DNA of 64,000 nucleotides from Solen grandis (GCA_021229015.1 CM037780.1:68765587-68829586); one strand, 5' to 3'; positions 1-11,723 are shown, counted from the first letter of the stretch. Notes: generated by a model not told the origin, from the sequence alone. Made by a program: numbers and translations.

Positions 1-420
1 TAGAAACTGTCAAATTATCAATAGGGGAGGAGTTACGTACACATTGCGGAACCGTCTGTTCATAAACTATATCTTCGTGTCCATCCTATAACTTACAAAT
101 TAATGGATGGATTTTCATAAAATTTTACAAAAGTATTTGTCATAACACGCACGTGTGTCACTCGCATCAACCATATGCATAATTAAAAGGTCAAGGTCAT
201 CGGTGTTGTTAAAAATTCTTTTTGGTAGTTATAGGCTGCATTTACGTATCTTTTTTGCAACTTCCATATCTACGGATAGATTTTCATCAAACTTTACGAA
301 AGTGTGTATCATTGCATGAAGATGTGTTGGTGCAACAACCCCATACGCGCTTGAAAGGTCAAGGTTACAGGAGTAGTTTGATACAAAGCTTTATTTTTCG
401 ACGTGTACAATGTACATAGT
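1..420. repeat. Fragment of a tandem-monomer repeat (two diverged monomers)
   Basis: Two related stretches lie about 165 bp apart. Each reads roughly 'GATTTTCATnAAA', then a loose 'TTTACnAAAGT', then 'ATCATTGCA/GTCATAACA', and ends in 'AAAGGTCAAGGT' (near 108-200 and 274-370). A third, weaker match lies near 1230-1345. This resembles the internal monomers of the other tandem-repeat elements in this window. The left boundary lies outside the window, so the element type cannot be fixed. No gene is seen here. Confidence 0.5.
191..199 (+). promoter_or_regulatory. Repeat-borne TCAAGGTCA nuclear-receptor-type half site
   Basis: The 9-mer TCAAGGTCA matches the extended half site bound by ERR and SF-1/NR5A type nuclear receptors. 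It sits in the repeat monomer, and a weaker partner (TCAAGGTTA) occurs at 358-366 in the second monomer. Binding is only inferred from the consensus; nothing shows that the site is used. Confidence 0.25.
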
Positions 421-2347
421 CAATATAAATAAAATAACCACATAATCCATTTGGTCACATACAATAAAGACAATTTCTTGTCATAGAGGATGAACCACAT
501 AAAAGGTAAGCACACACACCCACACACACACACGCACACACACAAAATATGCATATATTTTAGTTGTTGTTTTTCTTCCTTTTTTTCTTTTTTTCAAAAA
601 ATATTTTTATGGCTTATAATTACAGATTTGTGATAGTCTACAAGTACATTCGATCGTAATCACAAAGATTAACTTGTTATTTAAGATATATGTAGTAATA
701 AGGAACTGAACAAAATTGTTCCCTTAAATGCATGTTAGCAAAATTGTATGTACCATGGAGGTTCCCTTGTCAAGAAACAAGGAAATTATACGACAGAATT
801 AAATAAAATTCATTCAACAAATTATTAAATATATATATATATATATATATACATACACATATATAATAGTAGTAGTAATACTATAGTAATTTTCAAAATA
901 TGAAATATATTACATAAAAAAATAATTATAGTAGTAATAATATAGTAAATTTCAAAGGTATATCCGATAAATGCACCCTGGATTACCTCCCTTACCGAAA
1001 CGAAACGTAAGGGGAAGTTTAAAGGGTTAAGCAAAACGTAATTCAAAAAGATATACACATATACACAATTGTCGTATATTGGTAGCATATCCATTATAAA
1101 ACAGCATTGGAATGTAATTAATTTAGACCAATACAAACACTATACAATGACATAAATATTGATATTGTCTTTGGTATTCATATGCTTCATTTTCATGTCC
1201 GCTCTATAACGTCCATGTGTATTGGTAGGTTTTAATAAAACAGAAGTATTTGTTATGACACAAAGATATGTCACGTACACCAAATATATAACTTCTTAAA
1301 ACTCCTCCCTCCATAACTTCACTATCTATGCTTGGATTTTCATGAAAATTTACATTTTTAAATTATTTTCTTGTTTCTATCTGGCACAAATTTCTTCATG
1401 GGAGTTTTTCACCGTTGGGGACTCCTAACAGTATTGTTGCTATACTGAAAAAGCCTTATCTTTTTATGAAAATAAATATAGAATAGATAATAGCCCTGAG
1501 AATGCATATCATATGTAAATGTATATGCGAGGGTTGATCAATAAGTGTGTATACACATATAATAACCTACACATTTTTTAATTTATAATAAAACTTGTAC
1601 CAAAATCAATCAATTTCATCTAAAACAATAAACAATTAAATAATAACATAACGTACACTTACACACACTAGAGAAAAGCTTTACACCGACACAAACTTCA
1701 AAATCTCGTTCTTGGTGTTTTTATTGAAACATCCCCTTGTCTTTAATTACTCCCCCCCCCCCCAATTTAGCTAAATCTAGACAGACGATTTGCCAAAAAA
1801 GAATTAAAAAGCGTGTTTATGTTTACAGCTACATTATCAACGAATCGTTAATGTGATTATGTCAAACAATGACAGTGTCTCCAGATTATCAGACCGTGGA
1901 TAAGTCATACAGGATAGTCTGTGCCGAACAATACTGTCATTACACCTTTAAGCTTTGCCTGACGCATCGCGGTTTCATATATCGACAAGATCATATACTG
2001 TGATGGAGACAAGTACAATCGCTTTTTATTCTAAATCCGATGGAAAAACAACATTAAATAGCCTTTGCAATCACAGCCTGCGGGCTAAACCTGATGAATC
2101 TGCATGTTTTATAGTTTGTTGCCCATTGATTACTCTAACCCACCAGTATAAAACCTGATAATATTACAATTGCGGTAAATGCACGTGTTTTATTTGCTTA
2201 ACAGAATGCGTCAAGTATGTTTGACTTGTCCGTTCTGTCTTAACCGTGAAACTGTATTGTAAGAGTATACCCAGTCAAAAAAAGGTATACATGGTGTTTA
2301 GACAACTTATACGTACATCCATAACTTACACACCCGCACATTTCATG
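421..2347. other. Intergenic, AT-rich, no gene seen
   Basis: Holds a (CA)n tract near 509-544, a (TA)n tract at about 828-850, a 12-base C run at 1752-1763, and the diverged third monomer near 1230-1345. A sequence at about 1528-1545 (CGAGGGTTGATCAATAAG) looks like a solitary mariner-type terminal repeat. Short open frames here show no recognisable domain or coding bias. Confidence 0.6.
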
Positions 2348-2351
2348 TTAA

Positions 2352-2585
2352 CCCTTTCTCTCATAGAGGACACCATGAAAAGACCTATGCGAACAGCATA
2401 AAACCAGATCAGCCTGCGAGTAACTCGCAGGCTGATCAGGTTTTATGCTGTTCGCTGCTCCTCAGTGGTCTGGAAATGAGGATTTTGTAATTAAATTTGG
2501 AAAGGTTTAACTGTGGTTTTCTGCAGATCAGGCTTTATGTGGTAACTATTGAGTGCGTCAAAATGAGTCTATATGAGGGAAAGGG
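2352..2585 (+). mobile_element. TTAA-flanked hairpin MITE (piggyBac-like), copy 1
   Basis: The 234-bp element is bounded by TTAA at 2348-2351 and 2586-2589. Its ends are inverted (CCCTTTCTCTCATA against TATGAGGGAAAGGG). An internal near-perfect palindrome covers about 2391-2456, with arms around GCGAACAGCATAAAACC and CAGCCTGCGAGT. It has no coding capacity. A same-length copy lies in reverse orientation at 60852-61085, and a fragment at 55276-55328. The TTAA duplication and CCCT start are typical of piggyBac-type elements; the class assignment is inferred from those ends. Confidence 0.8.
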
Positions 2586-2689
2586 TTAAATGAATAGTTA
2601 ATTTCTGGTCAATTTTAGTGCAATTCAATGGTATCAGTTTTGATTATAATGACTTTTTTTTACAAACATTGACCGACTGCTTTAAAGAA

Positions 2690-2960
2690 TCATTTCAGTT
2701 TCAGTTTCTTTATTAAGTATACAGGTTTTCGTAGGTTCTAAATTTTGTATTTACTAGTTTTAACATTCGTTATTCTTTGAGAAATATGCTATGATTAACA
2801 ACTGCAGTCTACCCCCTCCGTTGTGAATGGCATATGCTTTTACAACTATTAAACCAATTCGGAATCCAGTAGATTGACACATTTTCTAGTTTCTCACCAT
2901 TTTACATTTCCGTTTCCTAGCGCATTATGCTATGGTATTATAATAATTGTTTCTTATAAA
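2690..2960 (-). mobile_element. Probable 3' end of a non-LTR retrotransposon (minus strand)
   Basis: Read on the minus strand, the sequence near 2695-2717 is AATAAA followed by two GAAACT-type repeats, the usual form of a CR1/L2-type LINE 3' end with a short tandem tail. The upstream extent is not defined and no coding remnant is recognised. A second GAAACT-type tail without AATAAA occurs near 3246-3262. Confidence 0.4.
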
Positions 2961-3843
2961 TTTATGAACATGGAATGACATTAATTCCTCTCCATTGAAT
3001 ATCAACAAACGAGAAGTTATTTTCTTATCACAGTCAACATGCTTGGGGAGGAGTAAATCTTCCACAGCCTGAATGCATACTTAAATGTTATTCATAGAAT
3101 GCAGAACTTTACTTAATTTTATCACTCTATGAATCTCCCGCGTGCTTTGTTTTAGTGCTGATTTTCACAAACATGTCTCTTAATTCAGAGTTTCTATTTG
3201 AAGCGAAAAGCAAGACAGTGAATATAATCAATCCTTGTAAACATTCAGTTTCAGTTTCAGACTATATTTCCTATCTTATCTTATATCTTTTGTTTGATTG
3301 ATCAGAGTTAAGCTTCACACTCATCCGACACACATAGACATAGTAAGATTTCATACTTGGCCATTTTATTTGGGTTGCTTGTAAGTAATGTAGCATTTGC
3401 TTCAGGCGACAGTTTGGAGCTATATTTAGAATAAATTTTCCTCTTTTTTATTACGCGGTGATAAAGTTCCTAATTTCTTCTTCTGCCTTATTATTAAGTG
3501 GATTTATTTTTTCAGTTTATTAATAGCATAACAGAAGTTGATAATTTAAATAACGTACTTAATAATCGAGGCTGGATATTTGAAATAAGCGCGTTGCAAG
3601 GGAAGCTCGCGAGTTCGAATCCAGATGTTTTTATTTTTCTTTAAAATATTTTTTCAAAATTAAATATGTAGGTTAATATATATTTTTTCATATTTTTTTA
3701 ACGTTTGATTATTATCAGTTAAACTATTTCAGTAATTTAAAAAAAAAAAAAAAAAATAAAAAAAAAAAAACATTAAAAAAGAAAGAAAGTTTGCTTCCTT
3801 TTGATTTTAATTCACATATTAATATGTCTCATAAACAGTATTT
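2961..3843. other. Intergenic, no gene seen
   Basis: AT-rich sequence with a long A-rich run at 3739-3769. A tRNA B-box-like word (GAGTTCGAATCC) occurs near 3611-3622, possibly the remains of a SINE head. Nothing else can be supported. Confidence 0.5.
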
Positions 3844-4080
3844 GCCTCCGTGGCCGAGAGGGTAAAGTCGCTGACTTAAACACTCACTCAGCCCCTCACA
3901 GCTAGGGTTCACATCCCGACAGGGTCATTCAGATTTTCATGTGAGGAAGCTTTCCAGCTGGCTTGCGGTAGGTCGGTGGTTCTACCCGGATGTCTTCGTG
4001 CATTCGGGGTCTTCCTCCACCTGTAATTAGTTGGACGTCGCTATATGACTGAAAAACCGTCGAGGCGACGGTAAACTCAA
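3844..4080 (+). mobile_element. tRNA-derived SINE (family 1, GCCTCCGTGGCCGAGAGG head)
   Basis: The head has a tRNA-Ser/Leu-like A box (GTGGCCGAGAGG) and a B box (GGGTTCACATCCC). The body includes AGCTGGCTTGCGGTAGGTCG and TACCCGGATGT, and the 3' part (GACTGAAAAACCGTCGAGG) is the form common in bivalve SINEs. Truncated or diverged relatives lie at 24811-24975, 29656-29760 and 41847-41920. It is followed directly by the repeat at 4088-4287. Confidence 0.75.
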
Positions 4081-4087
4081 ATAGTCA

Positions 4088-4912
4088 AGTCATAAACAGT
4101 AGGTAAAAGAAATAGTGGGAGTAAAAGTAGCAATGTGCTTATTGTTAGCAGTCCATTGAAATAATTTTTGTGTTCATAGTTTCTTGTTACAACGGTGTTT
4201 AAGCATTGCCAAGGTAAAAGCGGGTTTATAACAATCGCGTTATTGACGTCGCTTTGAAATTTCATCTTCGTTAATCAATTTACTTTAAAACAAGGGTCAG
4301 GACTGCCACAAAATACGCCCATCACAGTACGGGGACTCTCAGAAATAGCTCAGAGAAACAAGCTATTGTCTCCTAAATCCCATTAGTTAATGAATGTTAC
4401 TTATTAAAACTATCATGTTGAAACATTTCCATTAATTTGAAGGAAAATGTCTCTTTTGACTTATTCAAGTGTTCAAGGGCCATAACTTCTAAGTTATTCA
4501 CGCGATAATGCTGAATATCGAACTCATCCGTGATATTATGGCCATGCACATGTGTGAAAAGTTTGAAAAGGATTGGGCTAACGGTATTGAAGTTAGAGCC
4601 TGGACAATCACACTTTCAAGTATTTTGTGTACATAAAGGGCCATAACTTCTAAGTCATTCACGCGATAATGCTGGATATCGAACTCATCTGAGATATTAT
4701 GGCCATGCACATGTGTGGAAAGTTTGAAAAGGATTGGGCAAACGGTATTGAAGTTAGAGCCCGGACAACAAATGTTCCACGCCCGCCCGTCCGCACGCCC
4801 GCCCGCCGTGAGTGTTCACATAATACGCCCCATCTTAAGATGGGCGTATAAAAACACAAAAGAAATGCGACGTCATGACATTAAAAGCCACGTTCTATTA
4901 GCGCTTTGATTT
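4088..4912 (+). repeat. Interspersed repeat related to 58846-59116, split by a Helentron-like insertion
   Basis: Positions 4088-4287 match 58886-59090 along their length (shared words include GCTTATTGTTAGC / GCTCATTGTTAAC, TTCATAGTTTCTTGT / TTCATAATTTCTTGT and AAAGCGGGTTTATAACA). The family resumes at about 4857-4912 and ends in TTAGCGCTTTGATTT. The insert at 4288-4856 therefore postdates this repeat. It is probably non-coding mobile DNA; its class is not recognised. Confidence 0.55.
4288..4856 (-). mobile_element. Helentron-like non-autonomous element with tandem monomers (family D)
   Basis: Read on the minus strand: subterminal repeat ATACGCCCATC (4839-4849), then a GC-rich GGCGGGCGTGCGGACGG-type stretch (about 4780-4807), then two ~160-bp monomers (boundaries near 4478, 4638 and 4798). 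These are followed by a unique stretch, the matching subterminal repeat (4313-4323, 11 of 11 bases), a weak hairpin around GGCAGTCCTGACC, and a terminus reading CTTGTTT (4288-4294 on plus). The subterminal repeats, 3' hairpin and tandem core are the layout known for DINE/HINE-type Helentron derivatives. It has no coding capacity. Confidence 0.6.
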
Positions 4913-6129
4913 TCTACATGGATAACTTGTACCTTGGAGTAAAAGCATTTTTTTCGAGGTGTTCACGTAGGTAGATGGTGAATGTAACTTTGGTGGCAAG
5001 CAGGCGCTACGCGAGCAAGATGAGGTGTCCATTAGTGATCACGTGCTAATACATGCGTTCGTAATGTGTGCGTAGTGCGCTGATGGCACACAGGTGCCTA
5101 AATTAACCTGCGAATAACGAAGTTGATATGTAAGTACTAGCTACGTATCCTCGGCGTGATCACATACACCAACACTCATTGCAGACAAAAAACTGTGACA
5201 GACCATTTTTTCTCCACGTATGAAGCGGTGGTAAAAAAAAGAATACAGCTGAACCTGCATTAGCTGTATTAAGCGGTCAACCTGTATTTAGCGGTCAGTT
5301 TTGATATTACCAAACCAGCATGGTAAACCTTCATTTAACAGTCACCTCTGTTAAGCGGTCCCTTTTTCTTGTTTCCTTAACTGGTCGTTTAAGACAGGTT
5401 TGACATTCACATAAGTTCAAGGTAGTAATAAGCATTTTGAAATTGTATTAAGAAATTTGTAATATAATAAGCACGATAAAATTGAAATAAGCATAATGAA
5501 ACCTCAATTAGTAAAAGAAATGAACTGGCGAATATTCCCTCCCATAAATGCCAATGTCCGTTACGGTGCAAGTAATAATACTGGCAGAAAATTGACATAT
5601 GATCAAAGGCACAGCCACAAGCCATAACTCTTTTGGTTTCTTTCTTGTAACATTTCGGACATGTTTCATTTGGCAGATTCAGCTGAGATTATCTGTTTGT
5701 GTACACGTAATATGTGGATTTCCCAAAGAAAACCTAAAATGTTGGAAGGAATGAACAACCAATGAGCAATTGGCTACTTGGCCTAGTACTCTACTTTGAT
5801 TGAACAAAATATATATAAAAATATATGACCTAATATTTATTAGCCAAATTATCTTGGCATTGCAAATGTAGCAATTAACACATAACTCTTTGAAAACAAT
5901 CTGTATAAAATATTGATGCAATATGTTCATATACATTGTTATAACATACAGTATTAAACAAAACTTGCAAGCGTGTGCCAATAGTGCGTTAAAGATAAAT
6001 TCAAACATTTAGTTCTCGTCGTTTGGTTATTATATTTGGGCCAATATTTGAACAAAATCTGTTGGTAGTTAAGCAACATATGCTTAAGTTAGACTGGCTA
6101 ATAATTAACTAGGCACGTCTTTCATTTGA
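4913..6129. other. Intergenic, no gene seen except a fold-back repeat
   Basis: Moderately AT-rich anonymous DNA. The only structured part is the fold-back repeat at 5240-5404, listed separately. Short open frames on the minus strand (5407-5625, 5679-6008) are hydrophobic but lack any domain, splice context or coding bias. Confidence 0.5.
5240..5404. repeat. Fold-back repeat with TTAAGCGGTC-type arms
   Basis: GTCAACCTGTATTTAGCGGTC near 5276-5297 is the inverse of 5382-5404, whose reverse complement reads GTCAAACCTGTCTTAAACGA. Further copies of the core TTAAGCGGTC lie at about 5269-5278 and 5351-5360. It is a short inverted-repeat element without coding sequence. Confidence 0.5.
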
Positions 6130-6443
6130 AAGGACATTTAATATTTTGTTTTACTGCGGACAAAAGGAACTACACACATGTACACAAATATCTGCACTGT
6201 ATACCAGTGGAAAAGATATGCATGTCATACACGTATGTGTGTGCGTGTGTGTGTGTGTGTGAAAGATGATAAACGCACAATACCTTATGAAGAAAATATA
6301 AATTTCAGTACAATCTCATCAGCTGTTTTCCATTGTATTCATTTGTACTGTATATATACATGTTTCATTTTTGTACTGCTAATGTTTCCTACTGTTGTAG
6401 GACTTATGCAATTGAAAAATAAAAGATTGAAAGATTGAAAGAT
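6130..6443 (+). mobile_element. Probable LINE 3' end with (GATTGAAA)n tail
   Basis: The plus strand ends in AATAAAAGATTGAAAGATTG followed by AAAGATAT, so a polyadenylation-type hexamer is followed directly by short tandem repeats. This is the 3' signature seen on the recognisable LINEs of this window. The 5' limit is a guess and no reverse transcriptase remnant is visible. Confidence 0.4.
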
Positions 6444-9400
6444 ATACTTGCATCTGTGGAAGTCTTAAAGTCTTAAGCTCCTTAACTACGACGTGGAGAG
6501 GCTTTTACTCATCGACGTCATTGATTAAGCAGTTGGTTGTTTGCCCCCCCCCTCCCTCCCCGCCCGCACACACAATATATTTGTACCTTGAAAAACCCGA
6601 TCATGTCGTATACACAGATAATCTCGGATATCTGCCAAATGCAACATGTCCGAAATGTTACAAGAACGATAAAGGAATCACAAATCCAAGTAAAAAATGG
6701 CTTGCGGCTGTGCCCGCAAGCCAATGATCTCGACCATCAGAAGTGCTGGTCCAAGTTAGGATATTAGATGAAGATGGCAATAATCATATTCCTGCACTGC
6801 ACTGTAGCAGCCATAGCTGTGCAGTGACCTCTCGCTTCAGAGACGGACGCTCTCGGAACCGGATAGTGTTTCGCCAAAAGGACAGATTGTCAACTTCTTA
6901 GATTTAAAATTTTGAATTTCCATGCAGGTTTTACACTTATGACGTAGCGAAATAGTGCTTAAATAACTGGTAAATATCAAACAAAGAAGTGTATTTGAGA
7001 TATAATAAATATAATTTGATGTAGAATGATTCCAATCATATTGAAAATTCTACAAATAGGACTTCCATTTCAATGAATTGGCAAAATCACCAACCATATT
7101 GCCACAGAGCGGTTACAAATATTGCAGAAGTTATTCGCAAAACTGAAACATTCATTTATGCGTAAATTATTACCAATACTATTATTGTAATATTTTAAAG
7201 GGCCGTGGTTCAGTGGTTGCGAATGAGATTGCGGGTCCGATGGTTGTTGGTCAGTTTGGAAAGCAACTTGGGGTGCTTCAGATTATATTTACTATTTCAC
7301 AGCTACACCGTTCATTTTAAGGGCACGCTTTCAGATTTTTTTTTTTTTTGTGTAAAATTGTAAGGCTTTATGGTACTTCATGACAGAAGCAAAACAACTT
7401 TCTTTTCCGTGTGTGCGAGGGTTTCATTATTGTTTTTTGACCGAAGCTGTATGATTTTGCTATTGACCCAAGATTATTGTCCGTGTTTCGACGATCAAAA
7501 ATTATTCCTATGCGCACCTTCTGAAAGGCAGTGTTCTCATAAGTCTAGGCTGGTTTATTAACTTTTCATAAATGTAACGGGACATAAAAACTTTGTGCAA
7601 AACCAAAGATACAGCCTGTTTGCAATATAAAGGTTCCGGAATTAAATTCAAAATAATGGTAAAGCTTGTGACTTACATTTTCACAAATATTTACTTCTGC
7701 AAAAATTCAAGGTTATTATTTGACACTTTGAACATATAAACATTTAATTAGACATGTAAAATTTGCTAATTTTGCAATTTGTCCAAAAATTTGGTGGGAA
7801 CTGTATATTAAATGATTGTTTTTATTTTTATCTCAATTTCATAACCATTTGCAATATTAGATATACTAAGTATGCTGTCAAATATCGTTTAAGTGTTCAC
7901 GAGTATAGTTGGTTTTCATACATTAAAAGTAACTTATTTCGCTGGATAAGTGTACATTGCCTCACAGACTTAAAATTCTCTAATACACATGCATTCATAC
8001 ACGAACTTTTATGGTTTTCTTTTGTAATTAACGTATCGATATGACGATGCGAAAGAGAGTAAATTGTTTTAAAATTTACCTTATCATTTTATGATGTTCG
8101 TCAACCGATTCGTAACATTGTTTGAATAATTCATTAATTAAACTATTTTCGATGTTAGAACAGCTAAAGTGATTTCGATCGATCGCTCGGAGTCTGGTGC
8201 AATTATGAAATAATAAAAAAATCACGAGCCTCGTTTTGCATAGCACATAAATGAAAATAAGTGCAGTTAAGCACATAAAATTGCACTCTCGTGAAGCCGA
8301 AAACAATTTTCAATAGAAAATATAAAAATGTTCAAGTCAGTCTTGAATGTATTTCAGTCGCACATAAATCCATAACATTTAGGGCTTAATATGATACAGC
8401 AAACTCCACACAGTGATTCCTTGCAAGCAAAAGAAATGTTGCCGTCACAAATTGCACGTGATTATGGTAAACTAACAAAATGGCGTTTCCGTCTGCTGTC
8501 ACAACAACAAAAATATTTTTTTAAAATGATTTTTATTTTTTACCACGAGGCGATATTTGATGTTTATTAAAGAAAACATACTTAGGGAAATAACACTCGC
8601 CTGCAACTAATAATAAGTCAGCTCTCGCTCTTTGTTTCATGTCACATCCACCGGAAGTCTCTTAGTGCTTTGAGCGCTTCGATTTATTGTATGATGTTCC
8701 AATCAAAATCTATAAATAGATAATGTAGCGTCGCTAGCTCCCACTAGTCCTTCTGCGCAAAAAGACCCACGTTAAAAAACAGATAATGAATTTGACAAAA
8801 TGTTATGTTACACGAGCATGTCTGGGTACTACATGTGGTTTTATCATTGTCGACACATTATATTTTCAACACTTCAATTGCAGATTGAGCAATCCATGTA
8901 AATTCACTTTTCCCACATTTTCTTTGGAAAACGCTGTTGTGTAAGTGTAATTTGCAGATAAGTTTGTCATATACGATGCAAAAAATACATTTTATTGGCA
9001 TGATAAATTTACAACAATTAAGTAGGGTTTTAAATCATTTTATTAACGTTACTTCTTAATTTCAATGCCATCACCAACCCAGGCGGCCATGATTTTACCC
9101 ATGATCATTAGTGCACATTCACACAGGTCATTCAGACCGGTATTGTCACATTGGTTCCATTCATAATTTGAATACCTAAGGAGGCCATGACGTACACAAT
9201 CGCAATGCACTGATTCGCTGCTGGGCGCGGAGTGATACGAAACGGTGAAAATCGCTGTGGTAATTATGCAATTCAACAATGTTGCTTTTTATTTGATTCT
9301 TTTAGAAATATAATCGTGAATGTCCACACCTTCACCATTTTTTTGGAAGGCAACCTTTATATATGCAAACGTTAAAAAGTCCTTTGTACACATCTGAAGG

Positions 9401-10458
9401 TTGTTTTATAAAAATAAAAAAAAAAAAAAAAAAAAAAAAATAAATAAAAAAAATAAAAAAAATAAAAACCAACAAACCCTTTGACTTAATTAACATTGTA
9501 CTCGCCTTATTTTCATTTGATTTATTAACTTAAGGTACCGGTGTATTGAACTGAAAAATGACATAATTTCAATACAGTTGACCTAAAATATCGTAGCAAT
9601 ATGTGAAAAACAATTTGTATGTTACCAAAGAAAGACTTTTTTTATGTTAATTCTTCTCTATGAAATTATATCTAAAAGCTTAAAATTCAATCCAAATGTT
9701 CATGAAGAAAATTATTTATTATCACAGAAATGACTGCTGACAATACGGGTGAGGAAAGAAACGGCTTAAAGTCAGCGGAGTTTCTGGTGAAATACATGTT
9801 CCATCATTGCTTGGAAAATTGCCATCGGTGATGACAGGAAGCTTGTATTTTTCAGGAAGCTTTGACATTACATCTCTTGAATCTAAATTTGAACAATGAA
9901 AAGCTAAATGAAATTGAAATAAGACATTCATTAAAGCGTCGGATGCTGAAAATAGACAATAGTTCATGTTTTGGCTAACACTGCTAATTATTCTAAACAT
10001 ACTAAATACAGGTTTTGTGGGAACGAACCAATATCATGAAGATATGATAAACTATCGAGAATATAATCGACAATCATAAGTGATTATGATTGGTTATTTG
10101 TGTCGTTCCTAAATAATAATAATAATATATTGATCCCACAAGACAAGAATTTCATTTCCACAACCCACAAGATAGTTTCACATTCCTACATTTCTATATT
10201 GTCTCTGAAAGAGTACATGTATCTTGTTCTCTGAAGATTGTGCTTCTTTAAAAAAGAGTAACTATGTAAACTTCATGCCACCGTCTACTACGGTAGAAAA
10301 AAGAATGATTGTTTATTTTATGTCACCGGCATCTACTCTTTTTTAGTTATTCTACTGAATGTAATTACTCTTAATAATTAAGTATAGAATGTTGTTTTAA
10401 CTTGAAATAGTGTCAGTTTATTAGTGAATTTTTCAATTCCAAGTTCGACTTGATAAAT
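6444..10458. other. Intergenic, no gene seen
   Basis: Mostly AT-rich anonymous DNA. A tRNA-like head (TGGTTCAGTGGTTGCG with GCGGGTCCGATGG) lies at about 7200-7250. A copy of the AGTGCT..AGCGCTT border motif lies at 8660-8685. An A-rich tract covers about 9410-9468. A minus-strand open frame at 9722-10000 has an acceptor-like sequence before it but no recognisable domain. Confidence 0.5.
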
Positions 10459-11187
10459 AATCTTAGCACTGAGAGCACTGTCAGAAGCGGAAGTTAAAAT
10501 GTGTGAATTATAAAGTCAATCCCTTTAATCTTTTTTCTGGTATGCATGTAAAAAATCAGGGAAGTTAAATCTTATTAAAACAGCAGGTAGATATGTTATT
10601 TTTCTAATTGGTCTTGTTAAATTAAACAAAAAGGATAAGGAATAGTGGTTCTTAGTATTGATCCTCTCAATACATTTAACACTTCATGAATTTGCTGCAG
10701 ACAGAAATAATTTTAATAGAAAAGCAAGAGAATGGGAAAGGATAACGTTATTGTTCTTTGTCACTTTACATCCTTCCCATGTGTAAAGAATGATATCATG
10801 CCTTCAATAGTTTTTAAAATATATTAGAAAAAAATTTCCAAAGGAAAAAAGGGTTATTGTTCTTGGAATAAAGTTTACCATTGTATAAATAAATTTAAAT
10901 AATAGTATTTTCTGAATTGTGACATACAGATGCGACTAGAGACACAACAGTCATTTGAGACTCTAACGAGAAAATATTAAAAACAAAATGTTTCAATTGA
11001 CGGCTTACATTAAACATACCGCCCCTCTCATTTCTACTGTTTTGACCTTATAACCAAACCTGTCTATGCGCAGAACCCTCATATTGGAAAATCGACCCTC
11101 TATAAATAATTTATATATAGAGAGGTCGATTTTTTTATTTTAATGAATATCAGGATACTGTGGTCTATGATTTAAATCAAAAGGTTA
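10459..11187 (-). repeat. ~730-bp interspersed repeat, inverse partner of 62231-62985
   Basis: On the minus strand this region runs from CCTTTTGATTTAAATCATAG (about 11164-11183) to CTGACAGTGCTCTCAGTGCT (about 10464-10484). It follows the right-hand copy in order: a hairpin around AATCGACCTCTC, then CTGCGCATAGACAGGTT, GGTCAAAACAGTAGAAATGA and GTCTCTAGTCGCATCTGTAT. It has no open frame of note. It looks like a non-autonomous mobile element of unknown class whose edges are shared with 58846-59116. Confidence 0.65.
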
Positions 11188-11260
11188 ACACACTAGAACT
11201 CACGACCCCTTGCAAAAACAAAATACTGAACGACGCTCTTTCCAATTGAGCTAATTCCGC
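11181..11260 (-). repeat. tRNA-derived sequence (SINE head or tRNA pseudogene)
   Basis: On the minus strand, GGAATTAGCTCAATTGGAAA is an A box (TAGCTCAATTGG) and GGTCGTGAGTTCTAG is a weak B box about 40 bases later. The body is not a clean cloverleaf, so a functional tRNA is unlikely. Confidence 0.4.
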
Positions 11261-11723
11261 AGCCGTAAATTTGTGGTTCAAAAAAGGTTATTTATAGGTA
11301 GTTTAATGAATGAAACTGCGGATGAACACTGAATTATAAACTTGCTTCTTTTACAGTTTTATTTGCACAGAAATTGTGATTATACCCAATGCTTTCAAAA
11401 TCCTGCAATATATCTAACTTTTATCAAAACTGCTATGTTGACGTCTACAACCAGTGGTATTATTTTTCAACGCGAATGTATGGATAAGTGGCGGTAATGT
11501 GATTGTAAGTAGAAGATTCTTTTTCTGACTTTGGAAGCTTTCGCTTCTACAAATGCATTTGTACCGTTACATACAGTTTTATTAAAATAAGAAAAAAGTC
11601 ATATATCGAATATCGATAAAGTATCGACACTTTAATAATTGTAGAAAACTTTTGAATTGTTAAAATCATATTTTTTTTTTTACAAAACACGTTTTAAACA
11701 CTGAGTACAAACAACTGTCTTAC

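Noticed and set aside
9722..10000. Minus-strand open frame of 92 codons after an acceptor-like TATTTAG, considered as the second GPCR exon
   Set aside because: It has no TM4-TM7 signatures (no conserved Trp in TM4, no FxxCWxP, no NPxxY) and does not complete the ERY codon in a sensible way.
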